Source: Molossus alvarezi (lineage: Eukaryota; Chordata; Mammalia; Chiroptera; Molossidae). Taken from it: 64,000 bases of DNA. The position numbers and the translations under genes are program-made. Within the stretch, counting starts at the first letter, position 1. Each line of letters opens with the position of its first letter. Shown in pieces: positions 24,631-36,891 of the stretch. Location of the stretch: the NCBI GenBank assembly GCA_037176705.1, contig CM073885.1:88961001-89025000 (forward strand). Direction: 5' to 3'. The notes under the pieces are model-generated. The model was not told the origin of the DNA, made no database searches, and saw nothing but the letters and a program-made list of their open reading frames with translations.

Positions 24631-26567
24631 TACCTATCCAAAAAAGCAGGAAGTAGAAGGTCATGCCAATTTCCATGAGACCAGAAGATAACACACAGTT
24701 GGGGGGTTAGCTAATATAGTAGTAGATTTTCCTTTTATTGCTTGATGATGCCCAGACAAGTTCCCTGATTTAACAGTGCTCTGATACACCAAGTTAATTC
24801 TGTAATTAATGTGAATCATCTTTAAGTACATGAAAAGGTTTTAGCTAGGGTTACCAGCTGTAAAATTGCAGTTGACTGTTTCTGGCTATCTTGATATATC
24901 TTAACTAAATTTCTGTAATCCCCAACCTTTCTGTTTATATAGTGACATTTCCAGTGTTCTTATCAAATTTTATGACATATAACAGTGGTTTTCTTCTATT
25001 AGTCTACCTAGTTTCTAAAAAAAAAATCTCAAATTCATTTTTAAGCAGCAACAGTGAACTCAAGTACATGAGATTTAGGAGCTGAGATTTGAAAAATACT
25101 AGCAATGCATGCCTACAAGAAAATGACGAAAGAGGAGCAGTCAGTGGCAAGTTAGCAACACCAAAAGTGACATACTGGGATCTGAACAAGATAACTTAGC
25201 CATATGACAAGGGCTTCACACAAAACTGCACTTCTTATAGTAACTAAAATGCCTATTAATGTGTACGTTGTGAAGCAACAAAAGTCTAAACACAGACAAT
25301 ATTATGACAAAATTATGACTGCCAGAATAAAAAAGACCCAATTAAGAACTTAAACAGAATATAACAGAGAAAACAGACAGATGGACAGCCACAGACAAAA
25401 CACTGACTTCAGTGTGGCCTTTATACCAGAGTGATAAAAAAATCACATAAGCTCTATTTGTTTTAAGAGAGGAAAAGATACAAAGCATAAAAATGAAAAA
25501 CTATTTTAAGAAGACTACTGAAAATATTGATCTAACATAAAAAAATACAACAATAAAAAGACATAACTGTCGAATAATACACATAAATTATAATAAAAAC
25601 AAAAACTATAAAAGTACATTTACAAATCCACAAGGGTCAACTCCTTTCAATAAAGACTCTGTATATACAATAAAAGTCTTACTACACTACCCATTCAATT
25701 ATACTAGAGGTTTGGGGGCTTATATGAGTGGTCCATGTATCAGAGTTTACAGATAAAAAATAAGAGGAAAGAAGTAATAGAAAGCAGAGTCACTGATATC
25801 TGTGACCCCACAGTAAATTGGAGACTGTTCAGAAGAGTAATGAAACTTTACAATGTTTGATAGTTTTGTGATTTTGGTTACAAGCTGCCATTAAAGCATT
25901 TCTACAATAATAACTGCTTTAAAAATTCAATTTTGTGCCATACAAGATTATAGACAATTAACTTATATAAAACCTGTATATCTAAGAAAGACTATACTAC
26001 GTAAATTATATTTCTGTTAAAATGAATTGGATTTTAAAAGATCAATGAACACTCACCATTTAACAGAATTATTTCCATTCACTAACTCATTCAACATATT
26101 TATTTAGTACCTACTATAGATCAAGCTCAAGATTAGGAACTAGGGATATTATGGCAAAGAAAAAAACACACAGTATCTTCCTTCATGAAATATAAAGTCT
26201 ATTGGTACAGACAGACATTAATCAAACAATCACTGGACAAATGAAAACTTGCCACCAAAACAAATCCTACAAAGAAAAACATAGAATTTGGCCTAGTCAC
26301 AGGGGTCTTTGATACAAAGAAGAACTTCATTGTTCAGAGAAACACCCCATATACTTGATAATTTTATAAAGTTTGGTTTTGTATAGTATCAGTGTCTTTA
26401 AAATCAGGGCACAGATATTGAAAATATTACTACTGAAGGGGAGAAACGTCATCATTTACCTAAAGAGAAAAAAATAACTTTAAATGGGTATTACTCAGTA
26501 CCTGAGATAGCCTCTTCTTAAAAAATGTCACTCATGCTAAAAAAGCTAAGTTAAAATCCGAGAAACA
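24631..26567. other. Intronic AT-rich sequence with a probable L2 fragment
   Basis: About 1.9 kb without exons or young repeats. At 26085-26240 'actaactcattcaacatatt' and 'tagtacctactatagatcaa' look like an L2 3' end in reverse orientation. Confidence 0.4.
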
Positions 26568-26812
26568 GCCCTGGTCGGTTTGGCTCAGTGGTTGGAGCGT
26601 CGGCCTGCAGTCCAGAGAGACCCAGGTTCGGTTCCCGCTAAGAGCACATACCTTGGTTGCAGTTTGTCCCCGGCCCTGGTTGGGTCATGCGGGTAGCAAC
26701 CACTCGATGTGTCACTTTCATGTCGATGTTTCTCTCTCTCTCCCTCCCACTCTATATGAACAAAAAAAAAATGGAAACATGTCCTCGGGTGAGGATAAAA
26801 AAAAAAAAAAAA
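26568..26812 (+). mobile_element. VES SINE
   Basis: Complete: 'gccctggtcggtttggctca' head, B box 'ggttcggttcc', tail 'gtcctcgggtgaggat' and A tail. TSD 'tccgagaaaca' lies just before 26568 and at 26814-26824. Young subfamily. Confidence 0.93.
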
Positions 26813-26824
26813 GTCCGAGAAACA

Positions 26825-27503
26825 ATTCAGGTCTTTAAACCAATACCCAAAGATATGGAATAATATCGAATTTCAAAACAGTTTTTAAACATAGGGATTT
26901 TTATGGCATCTAGTCTTCAAAGAATCTGCTAAAGGACATTAAGTATGAAGACAGCATTTTGCAATGAAAGCCATTCCCATAAAAAGCTTAGTTAGGTTTT
27001 ATCTTTATACACATTTGCAATTACTTGGACTTACACCAATGTCAACTAGTTCAGATCTTAAAGACTTCCTCTGTATACATTCCTAACATTTTTTACAACA
27101 CTGTCACTACTGAAAAAAAATTTAACCTGAATCTCCTAACAGCAAAGAGCTAAACCTATCAAAGTCTAATAAAAGATACTGTGCAAATATTAAAGAGATT
27201 ATTTACTCCTTTTGACAACATGAAATATACATTTAAAAGTTAAAAAAATAACTTCAGCAGTTTCAACTCTTTGTGCATAGCATCTTATCTACTCAGATGT
27301 TTACTTTCTGGAATGTCAACTTATGGAGGACTTTATTATGCAAAAAATTGATTACCTATAACTACTTGTATTTAATATTTAATTAATTAAAATAGTATGT
27401 TTTTTAACTTCTTTTATAAGTTTTTGTGTTCATCTTACAAATCTTGTTTTATTTTGTATATAATTTATAATTTTAATATAAAATAAGTACTCCCATGAGG
27501 CAG
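26825..27503. other. Intronic AT-rich sequence
   Basis: No exon, RNA gene or repeat family was recognised. Confidence 0.4.
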
Positions 27504-27635
27504 GAAGCGATAAACCAAAGAACTTATATGCAGATATTCATAACCAACAGACCAATAGTGTGGGGAGGAGGGGGTCAATGGAAAGAAAGAATGGGGGAGC
27601 ATCTGTAACACTTTCAACAATAAAGATAAATTTTT
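27504..27635 (+). mobile_element. HAL1/L1 3' UTR tail fragment
   Basis: Severely 5'-truncated: 'gataaaccaaagaacttata', G-rich 'gtggggaggagggggtcaat' and the 3' end 'acactttcaacaataaagat'. The end matches the HAL1 3' end (9680s and 20890s) better than the L1 end. No TSD is clear. Confidence 0.8.
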
Positions 27636-27692
27636 AAAAATTACTTTCTTTTATTCATGTTCAATTAACTCATTAAAAATTAAATTCCCTTA

Positions 27693-27953
27693 GCCCTGGC
27701 TGGTTTGGCTCAGCAGTTAGAGTGTTGGCCTGCGGTCCCGAGAGACTCGGGTTCGGTTCCCGCTAAGGGCATGTACCTCGGTTGCAGTTTGTCCCCGGCC
27801 CTGGTTGGTCATGCGGGTGGCAGCCACTCGATGTGCCCCTTTCACTTTGATGTTTCTCTTTCTCTCTCTCTTCCTCTCTCCCCCTCCCACTCTGTCTGAA
27901 CAAAAAATGGGAAAATGTCCTCTGGTGAGGATAAAAAAAATTTTTTTAAATAA
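27693..27953 (+). mobile_element. VES SINE
   Basis: Complete, with TSD 'taaattccctta' at 27681-27692 and 27954-27965. Tail 'gtcctctggtgaggat', then a mixed A/T tail showing slight age. Confidence 0.93.
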
Positions 27954-27965
27954 TAAATTCCCTTA

Positions 27966-29640
27966 AACAATTATCTCCAATCATAAAGCTAGTTAAATTA
28001 AGTTGCCTAAAACATTTAAAACTACATTTATAAATTGAGTATGATTCTTTCAAACTTTCCAAATGCCTTATAAACTACCAAAATCATTTTAAATACCTAA
28101 GCAACTCTTGTAAATTTAATAAACCAAACTAATGAAATCCAATTATCTTGAATACTCTAACACTGTTTAGAAGCTTAATAAAATTACTTTACATCTTTCC
28201 AATTAAAATCCCCCTAGGAGTAGTATAACAGGGAACTGGGAAAAACCTTGGTTCCTGAGGTCTTCATGAAGTAAAACTATCATATCAGCCTAAATGGATG
28301 GCCTCCAAACTCTGATGTGAAAGAGAAACAAGCTCTCTTGTTTAAGTTACGACTGTGTTGGGGTTTTCTTCCACTCATAGCCAAACATAATCCTAGTTAC
28401 TACATAATATATGTTCAAATCTATTAAATATTTCAAATTAAAATCCAAAGCTAACAAATCAGATTCTCTAATATGTTTGATTTACTTAAATGTTTCAAAC
28501 ACGTTTAAAAACAAATACAAACATCTAGTATCACAATGATTATTAAACATTTGTCTAAACTTACTACAAAAAATGTTAATGCTCATAGATTTGTTTTATA
28601 ACTAAAGAGAGTATGGTCCCAAGACAGGATCACAGAACCCAGGGCTAGAAGAAGAGTTCTACCTGGCTAGCATGCTAAATGTATGTCTGTTTGTTTATAG
28701 TACTTAGACTTTTCAAGCCCATGACTTTTCTTGCAACCCAAAATATCATACATTCCTTCAATTTTTAAAGCAACATCTTAACACAACATTTAATTGCCTG
28801 CTTTACTTGGTAATATACTGTACATTACAGAAGATGCAACTAATCTCTACACTCTACAGAGTAATTGGATTCTGCTTTCTTTTCTTATGTTCTCATCTGG
28901 CTCAATGCCCACAATGCTACCTTCATTTTATTGACAGGGAAGATGCAACAGACAAATTAGTTTGTAGTTTATTGCGGTTGCTTTTACAAAATGATGACCA
29001 AGAATTAGACATGATATAAATCATGGCTATACAGAGAACCTTACATGTCCCCCAATATTTATTACTTACTTGACTCTCAATGGCTGGCCACTTATACAGT
29101 TTTATTTACCATAAGAGGTTAAAGGTAATCTTTTCAAAGGGTGACCAGATATCTTAATGAGGTCAAAAAACAGTCCACATTTTTAATGGGTGATAATAAA
29201 TTAGAAAGCAAAAAGGGAACATAAATGTCACAATATAAAAAAGCCAAAACTTTGAAAATGAGTATGTCTAAATGAAGTTGTAATGTGTAAATTCAAGTAC
29301 CTCACAGTGATTTCATTTTGTTCCTTGGAACTTAGGCTGAAGAAAAACATCACAGACAAGAAATAGGAAAATAAGAGATTAAGAGAATGTGATAAACCTA
29401 GTTATTTCTTTACTTCTATAACCATGGGAGTAGGGTAAGCATAAGCATAAATAAAGAAAGAAATATAAAGAACCGATTCTATGGCTTTTCCTCATTTACT
29501 TTGTATTAGGTGATTAGAAGTACATACATTCACTATATCACTTCACAATATGCCTAGAAATAATGTTCAAATCTGGGCAACCTTATTATTTAGGATACTG
29601 ACAAACTGTTGATATAAGAACGTCTAAACCTGCAGAAAAT
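27966..29640. other. Intronic AT-rich sequence
   Basis: About 1.7 kb. A 70-codon open frame at 28807-29019 has no recognisable domain and no supporting context. No exon was recognised. Confidence 0.4.
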
Positions 29641-30360
29641 TTTTATAAAAATTTATTAGAGTTTATTTGAGCCAAACAGAGAATATATCTGGAAGCAAGA
29701 TCTCAACAGACTGAGAAAAATGCTTCCCAGAATAACAGTTTGCAGTTTCTTCTATGCATCTGGAATTAAGGAGGGAAGATTTCATGAAGGTGGGAGAAAG
29801 CAAGGTGGGGACTGGATTACAGGACTATGTGCTCCCTTGAGGGTGGTTACACTTCTGACGAGTCTGAAAAGAGGCATTTCAAAGGCATGTTAACCTAGAT
29901 GCACAGAAACAGTGGACAAGGCTTGCTAAGATAAAGATAAACCTTTTACTAAAAAAGTTATATGCCTGGCCCTGGCCGGTTGCACAGTGCTTAGAGCACT
30001 GGCCCGCAGACCAATGAGTCATGGGTTTGATTCCGGTCAAGGGCACGTACCTCGGTTGTGGTTCGTCCCTGGCCCTGGTTGGGGTCTTGCAGGAGGCAAC
30101 CAGTCGATGTGTCTCTCTCACATCAATGTTTCCCTCTCTATCCCTCCCACCCACTCTATCTGATGATAAATAGAAAAATATCCTTAGGTGAGGATTAAAA
30201 AAAAAAGTTATATGCCTGGAACTTGACTACCCACTGTGTCTGTCCAACTAGGAATTTATGATCAGATCTCCCTGTGATATTATTTTCAGTTAGATTTATT
30301 ACAGCACCCCTTTTTAAACATAAAAGTGACCCATGGCCAGGAAGACAACCAGAATAATAA
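29641..30360. other. Possible old LTR-like or unique block around a VES
   Basis: Sequence with 'tttattagagtttatttgag' near 29655 has the feel of an antisense LTR 3' end, and the text continues after the VES at 29969-30200. Family not recognised; low certainty. Confidence 0.25.
29969..30200 (+). mobile_element. VES SINE
   Basis: Head 'gccctggccggttgcacagt', a variant second half with 'ttgattccggtc', tail 'tccttaggtgaggatt'. Perfect 18-base TSD 'aaaaaagttatatgcctg' at 29951-29968 and 30201-30218. Confidence 0.94.
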
Positions 30361-30486
30361 GTTACATGAAATTTCACTATATGAGAAAAAGATGAGGCAG
30401 GAAGTTGTTTAGCTGAGAAAAAAATGTAAGGTTATAATCATGGTGCATAAATATTTCACAAGTTATCAAAGAAAAAAGAATTAGAG

Positions 30487-30700
30487 GCCTGGCTGGTGTG
30501 GCTCAGTGGTTGAGCGCCAACCAATGCACCAAGAGGTCACCGATTCAATTCCTGATCAGGGCACATGCCCAGGTTGTGGGCCAAACCCCAAGTAGGGGGT
30601 ATGCAGGAGGCAGCCAGTCGATGTTCTCTCTCATCAATGTTTCTATCTCTCTCTCCCTCTCCCTTCCTCTCTAACAATTAATAAAGAAAAACAAATTTTT
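30487..30700 (+). mobile_element. VES SINE, old subfamily
   Basis: 'ggcctggctggtgtggctca' head, 'gattcaattcctgatcaggg' and an 'acaattaataaag' tail instead of the 'cctcgggtgagg' tail. TSD about 'aagaaaaaagaatt' on both sides (30470s and 30704-30717). Confidence 0.87.
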
Positions 30701-30729
30701 TAAAAAAGAAAAAAGAATTGGATTAGGTG

Positions 30730-31160
30730 GTTCTTATGAGGGCAGAACTAATAAAAACATGAAAGTTTTAAGAAGGCAGATTTTTGTTCAAAATAATAAC
30801 AATAAATACAGCTGTCATAAAATAGCAAAATCTCCCTCACTGCAAGTGTTTAGGCAGAAGGCAGATCATCATGTAGCACACATCTGTGGACTCCATAACT
30901 TTGTAATTCCACAAACTGGGAGTTTCATACACAGCCCAAGATGCAGAACAGCAGCCATTTTCCCAATTTATTAATAATTACCAGATAGTATCCATTAAAT
31001 GTTTTCAGTGTCTTGGTGGAAGGAATACATTATTTCTGCCAAGGTTCTTCTTAATAACTTCAGAAAGACTGAATTAAACTTAAAATTACCCATCCATGTC
31101 TACTAATAAGTTAAAAGTAGAAGAGACATGTAACGTACAGCTTACATATGAATAATTGCC
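30730..31160. other. Intronic sequence
   Basis: No recognised feature. Confidence 0.4.
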
Positions 31161-31167
31161 ACTATGA

Positions 31168-31336
31168 CCCTGGCCAGTTGTTCAGTGGTTAGAGATGCAG
31201 CCTGTGCACCAAAAGGTCACAGGTTTGATTCAAAGTCAAGGGCACGTACCTGGGTTGCAGGATTGATCCCCCACCCAAGTTGGGGCACATGCAGGAGGCA
31301 ATCAATCAAGGTGTCTCTCTCACATCAATCAATGTT

Positions 31337-31408
<72 letters not shown>

Positions 31409-31490
31409 TCCTTCCCTCCCTCCCTCTGTCCTTCCCTTCCACTTTCTCTAAAAATCAACGGAAAAAATATCCTCAGGCAAGAATTAACAA
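31168..31490 (+). mobile_element. VES SINE with expanded CT tract
   Basis: 'ccctggccagttgttcagtg' head and a (CT)n tract of about 70 bases at 31334-31404, followed by 'cctcaggcaagaatt'. No TSD was found. The CT tract accounts for two spurious serine/leucine-rich open frames here. Confidence 0.88.
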
Positions 31491-31499
31491 TAAATAAAT

Positions 31500-32389
31500 A
31501 AATACATGATATTATGATGCTTCAGAAGTGAATAAACCACTCTGATATACATCAGTATTTTCTCTTTTCCTCTGGATAATTTTCTTACGCCCATATACAT
31601 TGTGGGTTATGAAGTATCTACATTCTGGCAAACTTTATGAATTTTTTTATATCACTCTCCTTATCCATAAAATAACAGAGACCTGCTGATAAATTTAATC
31701 AATTCTTCAGTACATACATAGAACACTACTTAGGAGTGACTGTATACACTAAAAAAGCAAGAAGGTGACAATGTATAAGCTGAATTTTCTTGCATTTCAA
31801 ATCCTAGGTTTGTATATTGAAACATTTGTGTTTCTGAAGGAAAGAGGCCAATTACTATAATCCAGCTGCCTGTCTTTGCTTATCTGTCTCTGCTCCTCCA
31901 GTTCACCTTGTCCTCTAAGCAGAAGATCAGAAAAAGGAAAGAGAGGAAAGTCAGGGTATTTAATTTCCTGGCTTTCTATCTGTGGTGTGACCTTGGGCTA
32001 GCTGGATCCCTCCACCAAATGTCACTGCTCCTCCCAAGGCAGACATCTCTTTCCAGGTTTGGATATGCTCTCTCCCCTTACCTCCTCAGATCACCCGAGG
32101 TAGTAATTGGTCACTGTTACTTCCTAGTTACTATCCTATCTCCTGTAGTCTTCCTACACTTCTTTCACATATTTATAAATCATTCCTTTTAAATCATTCT
32201 TGAACTACTATGGGTTTCTGTTGGAAAATTACCCCAGGAAACAGATCCTCAAAATAAAACTGAGCCTACTCTAGAAACTCAGAAATAATCTATACAGTGG
32301 GAGGGAAAGGGACCACGGGTTAGGCATTTAGAGTTATCAAGATTCATGATTACACAAATTAGATGAAGGGCAAGGCTGAGAGATTCAGC
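31500..32389. other. Intronic sequence
   Basis: A 94-codon open frame at 31908-32192 has no recognisable domain. 'tggtgtgaccttgggctagc' near 31983 resembles a MIR core, so part of this may be MIR. No exon was recognised. Confidence 0.35.
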
Positions 32390-33053
32390 ACTGGACAGTT
32401 AATTTTATGCCAATTTGACTGGGCCATGGGGATCCCAGATATTTGGCTTAAAAATATCCTGGGTGTGTCTGTGAGGGTGTTTCTGGATGAGATTAACATT
32501 TTTATCAACAGACTGAGTAAAGCAGATTGTCCTCCCCAAGATGGTGGGCCTGATCCAATCCACTGAGAGCCCAAAAAGAACAAAAAAGCTCTAGAGCAGG
32601 GTTGGGGAACATCCGGCTCGTGGGCCATAAAAGGCCTGCAAAATCAACATCCCATGCCTCAAAAAATTAGACTGACCAAATATAGCAGGCTAATTTTTAA
32701 GTTGATAATTTTGTATGGCCCTCGAATGATGTTATAAATATCCAAATGGCCCTTGGCAGATAAAAGGTCCCCCACCCCTGCTAGAGTAAGGGAGGAAAGT
32801 CTGCCTGTCTTCCAGCTGAGACAATCCTGCCATCAGACTCAGACTGGAATTTACACCATCAGTTCTTCTTGTTCTCAGTCCTTTGGACGCAGACTAGAAC
32901 TCCACCATCCACTCTCCAGGGTCTCCAGCTTGCTGACTACAGATCTTGAGACTTCTCAGCCTCCTTAACCACGTAAACCAATTCCTTATTTTCTACCCAT
33001 CTACCTATCTATCTAACCTATCGCTTCTGTTTCTCTGAGAACTCAGACTAATA
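32390..33053 (+). mobile_element. Ancient ERVL-type LTR (MLT2-like), split by a hAT MITE
   Basis: 'gttaattttatgccaatttg', 'gggtgtgtctgtgagggtgt' and 'ttctggatgagattaac' on the left, and 'gaccttctcagcctcctta'-type text to 'ctgagaactcagactaataa' on the right, resemble mammal-wide ERVL LTRs from memory. The two halves are separated by the MITE at 32597-32780. It is non-coding with no proviral interior. The family name is tentative. Confidence 0.65.
32597..32780. mobile_element. hAT-type MITE (184 bp)
   Basis: Inverted ends: left 'cagggttggggaac', right reverse complement 'caggggtgggggacc'. It is flanked by 'ctctagag' (32589-32596) and 'ctagag' (32781-32786). hAT elements make 8-base duplications, so the right copy seems to have lost two bases. 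The sequence contains 'gggccat' in both halves and no ORF. Confidence 0.8.
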
Positions 33054-33122
33054 AAAGGAGCTATGGCATCTAATTGCTCTGAAAACAAAGGTGACTTGTA
33101 AATATGGTGGACTCATCTGACT

Positions 33123-33335
33123 TTTTTTTTTTTAATATGTCTTTATTGACTTGTTTTTTAGAAAAAAAGGAAGGGAGAGATAGAAATATCGATGTGAGAG
33201 AGAATCATAGATCGGCTGCCTCCTGCACACCCCCTACTGGGAATCGAGCCTGCAACCCGGGCCTTTGCCCTAACCAGGAATCGAACCAGGACCTCTCAGT
33301 CCATGGGATGACACTCCACCGAGCCACACCAGCCA
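33123..33335 (-). mobile_element. VES-related SINE, reverse, variant tail
   Basis: Minus orientation: B box as 'ggttcgattcc' near 33275-33287 and head 'ctggctggtgtggctcggtg'. TSD 'gactcatctgactt' at 33110-33123 and 33336-33349. The 3' part ('aagtcaataaagacatatta' reading minus) differs from the usual VES tail, indicating another subfamily. Confidence 0.88.
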
Positions 33336-33453
33336 GACTCATCTGACTTCTTAGTGGCCTAGAGAATATGTAGTAAAAAAAGAAAACATAAAAGTTATTA
33401 ACATAACTTTGCTTCCAGCCATAAAAGAGCAATACAGGATTTACCCCCTACTA

Positions 33454-33456
<3 letters not shown>

Positions 33457-33501
<45 letters not shown>

Positions 33502-33505
33502 ACAA
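33457..33505 (+). repeat. (CA)n microsatellite
   Basis: About twenty uninterrupted CA units, then 'caaacacacacaa'. Likely polymorphic. Confidence 0.95.
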
Positions 33506-33509
33506 TTAA

Positions 33510-34295
33510 AAACAAAAACAAAAAACAAACAGAAAACTAGATGAAACATATAAAACTACATTTTTAGACATGGGACAATAGGTAGAAGGACCTTGATCCC
33601 TGAAAGAAGGGACACAGGAGATGAGCCCTATAACAGACCTGGTTCACTGGCCTAGAGGCAGTTTCCAGGATACAGCACAGGGAGGAGGAATCCAAACAAA
33701 GCCTGGTAAGCTTACTGAGTTGAGAAAACAGAATCAGAGTTAGGGGAAGCCAAGGCAGTAAGAATTGATGAGGCAGAATATCAGAAGAGAGAACACAGAG
33801 AGAGAACTCCAAGAGAACTGGAGAGGTGAGCTGTGGAGTCTTTAGATGAGTACTCATCTGCACTTGAGTGAGAAGGAATCCCCTGGGACTGGGGAAAGAA
33901 TCAACAGAGTTCTGGAAGACTGCACATAGCCGGGAATCGTTTTTATGTTCCTAGTGGCCTAAGAGGAAAGATCTCATAATACATGGGAGAGCCCTCAGAA
34001 AGGTAATGTCTAGTACTCAGGTAAATTAGCCCTAGGTTAAAGGCTGCTCAAGACCCACTCAAAATTTAAAAGTAAGCTTCAGAAGAATTAAACTAATTCC
34101 AAGTGACTTAATTGCATTGACATGAATTGGCAAACTTCTTCTGTAAAGGACAGGGTAGTAAATATCTTAGACTTTTATACATGAATGAACCTCTTGAACC
34201 GGGAAGTGTGTGCCAAGATATTCATGACAATTGTGGCTGAACAAAATCATATTCAATTAAAGAAGAAACAAAATTCGGGGAGACCTTGCTATCTT
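33510..34295. other. Intronic sequence
   Basis: No exon or firm repeat was recognised. The 99-codon minus open frame at 33564-33863 has no domain or coding context. Confidence 0.35.
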
Positions 34296-34299
34296 CCTA

Positions 34300-34460
34300 A
34301 AATCATTCCCATTTGTTATATAAATAAACTAAGACTTGGAGCGTTTAAGTCAACTTGCGCAAAGAAAACAAAGGTAGTAATACAGGCTACAGTTAGGATT
34401 TGACTGCAAATCTCTCAGACTCTAAATCCCAAGGTAACCACTGTAACTTACTGCCTCACT
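34300..34460 (-). mobile_element. Possible MIR fragment
   Basis: 'taagacttggagcgtttaag' followed by 'ggatttgactgcaaatc' and 'actctaaatcccaaggtaac' matches the order of a reversed MIR 5' half. Decayed. Confidence 0.5.
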
Positions 34461-34683
34461 TATAATATCTTTTGTTCTTCTATTCTAACATAAATTTCAT
34501 CACAGTATGCTATTAATTAAAGTGTTCTCTGTTGCTATTGACTACTTATAATAATGGGGAAAAACAGCTAAGATTTATTAAGAACCTTTAAATTTATCTC
34601 ACTTGTTTTTCATATTGCCTTCAAAGTTGTGGAACTTGCCCACAAGTACTCTAAAGTCCAAGATCTTTCCATCTCACCACACT

Positions 34684-34939
34684 GCTTTTTTTTTTTTTTT
34701 TTAATCCTCACCCGAGGACATTTTTCTATTTTTTGTTCAGATAGAGTGGGAGGGAGAGAAAGGAAGAGAGAAAGAGAAACATCGACGTGAAAGGGACACA
34801 TCGAGTGGCTGCCACCCGCACGACCCAACCAGGGCCGGGGACAAACTGCAACTGAGGTACATGCCCTTAGCGGGAACCGAACCCGGGTCTCTCTGGACCG
34901 CAGGTCGATGCTCTAACCAGTGAGCAAAACCACCTAGGG
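34684..34939 (-). mobile_element. VES SINE, reverse
   Basis: T run, then 'aatcctcacccgaggacatt', CT tract in reverse and head at 34939. TSD 'ctcaccacact' at 34673-34683 and 34940-34950. Complete young-type copy. Confidence 0.93.
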
Positions 34940-34959
34940 CTCACCACACTATCTTAATA

Positions 34960-36604
34960 GCAGCACAAATCACAGGCCTGAGTGGTCCAAAGAAAAGAAG
35001 TACAAGATAAACTATGTTCCCAACTACAGAAAGGGAAGAGGGAATGTAAGATGGAAACTGGAACAACTACTTGTTTGGGAAGGGAAAAGCTTACCTGAGG
35101 AATATATGTTCTCTCTGCACCTTGGCACACAGCATTTCCCCATTTCCATTAAGGCCCAAGTAATTTCTATCACATTCATGGAGCCATTCGATCTAACCCT
35201 CTTTGCTCTCCTCCTACATTATATATAACTTAAACCAATTACATGACAGCATAAAATATATTATACTCCTATTTCTAAGTGCTTATTAATCAGAATCCAA
35301 GAAGCCTGAGGGCAACTTTTATATTTTATAGTCTTTGTTCCAACATAACTGCAGTATCTGTGTTGATGATCATCATATTTAAGTATTATATTTTAGAAAA
35401 ATTTAGAAGTTTTTCAAGAACAGATTATCAACACCTTAATGTCAAGTATAGTAAGCAAAATAAATGAAGAGAAAATACCTAGATCAAATCTTTACAAGAC
35501 TTATTTACAAAGTGCCACATCTAAAATAATATTTCCAGACTTTAGACACAAGCTATTTATTTATAAAGAACTCACTTCCACATTATTTTTTAAAAGAAAG
35601 AAAAAAAATGAAGTCAACAGTGTCCTGAAGTCCATAACAAGCATTACTAAACTAGAAACAAAGACTTCTGACTTCTGTTTAAAGAAACTTGCATTAAATC
35701 AGCAGTTCTCCAAGTACAGCCTCTGGTCCTCTGGAGATCCCCAAGAACCTTTCAGGTGCTGCAAGAAGGTAAAACTATTTTCATAAAATATTAAAATAGT
35801 ATTTGGCTTTTCACTGGGTTGACTTTTACACTAATGCTAGTCCAAAAGCAATGGTAGGTAAAACTGCTGGCACCTGGGCACAAATGAAGGCAGTGGAACC
35901 AAACTATATTAGTTAGTAGTCATCATATTCTTCCCCACCATGCTCTACAGTACAAACAAACACCAGTCCACTGAAGAATGTCATGGATGAAGTAGGAAAA
36001 AGTATTTATTAAGTCTTGACCCTTGAGTACAGGTCTTTTTAACATGCTGTGTGACAAAAAAGGGAAATACATATAAAGCACCCCTGCTGCACACTGAATT
36101 ATAATGGCCATTCCAAGGGAAAGCACTGTGTGAATGAGTTGTGAGCTAAACTAGATGTACTTTTTATGAAACACCACTTTTACTTGAAAAACAAACTGAC
36201 ACACAAATGAAGGCTCTTCAGATTTGCGTATTTGGAATACAAAATAAAATGAGCCTGTCACTACAAAGAACACAACTGACGATATGTGTAGCCTACAACA
36301 AAATTAAAGTTTTCATGTAAAATTAAACTTTTTGGAAAACCTATATCTGACCACCATGAGCTTGACAGCTTTCCAATATTTAAAAAAAGAATTGTATGAT
36401 AAGATCAGAAGTAATACAGTATTAACAAATGAATGAAATGTATAAATATTTGGAAGTTCAGCATAAATCAATGAACTACTATTTTCTCAATGTCCAATGC
36501 ATGATGTTACAAAATCCAATTTAAAAGTTAGACCAAAGATTTTAATATAAGATTGTGAAAAGTTCACTGATATGGTCTCAGATTCTATACTGTTAAATAT
36601 TCTT
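34960..36604. other. Intronic sequence
   Basis: About 1.6 kb without recognisable exons or repeats. The open frame at 35439-35786 (115 codons) is lysine- and serine-rich with no domain and AT-rich composition like its surroundings. Confidence 0.35.
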
Positions 36605-36620
36605 AAAGAAACTACCCACT

Positions 36621-36872
36621 GCTCTGGCCAGTTTTGCTCAGCGGTTAGAGCATCAGCCTGCAGTCCAGAGAGACCCGGATTCGGCTCCCTCTAAGGGCAG
36701 GTACCTCGGTTGCAATTTGTCCCCAGCTCCGGTTGGGTCATGCAGGTGGCAGCCACTCAATGTGTCCCTTTTATGTCGATGTTTCTCTCTCTCTCTCTCT
36801 CCCTCTCTCTCCCTCCCACTCTATCTGAACAAGAAATGGAAAGGTGTCCTCGGGTGAGGATAAAAAAAGAAA
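36621..36872 (+). mobile_element. VES SINE, first of a tandem pair
   Basis: Head 'gctctggccagttttgctca', B box 'attcggctcc' and tail 'gtcctcgggtgaggat'. Flanked by 'aagaaactacccactg' on both sides. Shares the rare 'tccctctaagggca' (most copies have 'cccgctaagggca') with the next copy. Confidence 0.92.
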
Positions 36873-36891
36873 AGAAAAGAAACTACCCACT

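Noticed and set aside
28807..29019. 70-codon frame ending LLLQNDDQELDMI
   Set aside because: Short, AT-rich, no domain, no splice or promoter context; indistinguishable from chance.
31280..31501. Serine/leucine-rich small proteins from CT tracts, and lysine runs from poly(A) tracts
   Set aside because: Low-complexity translation of SINE tails.
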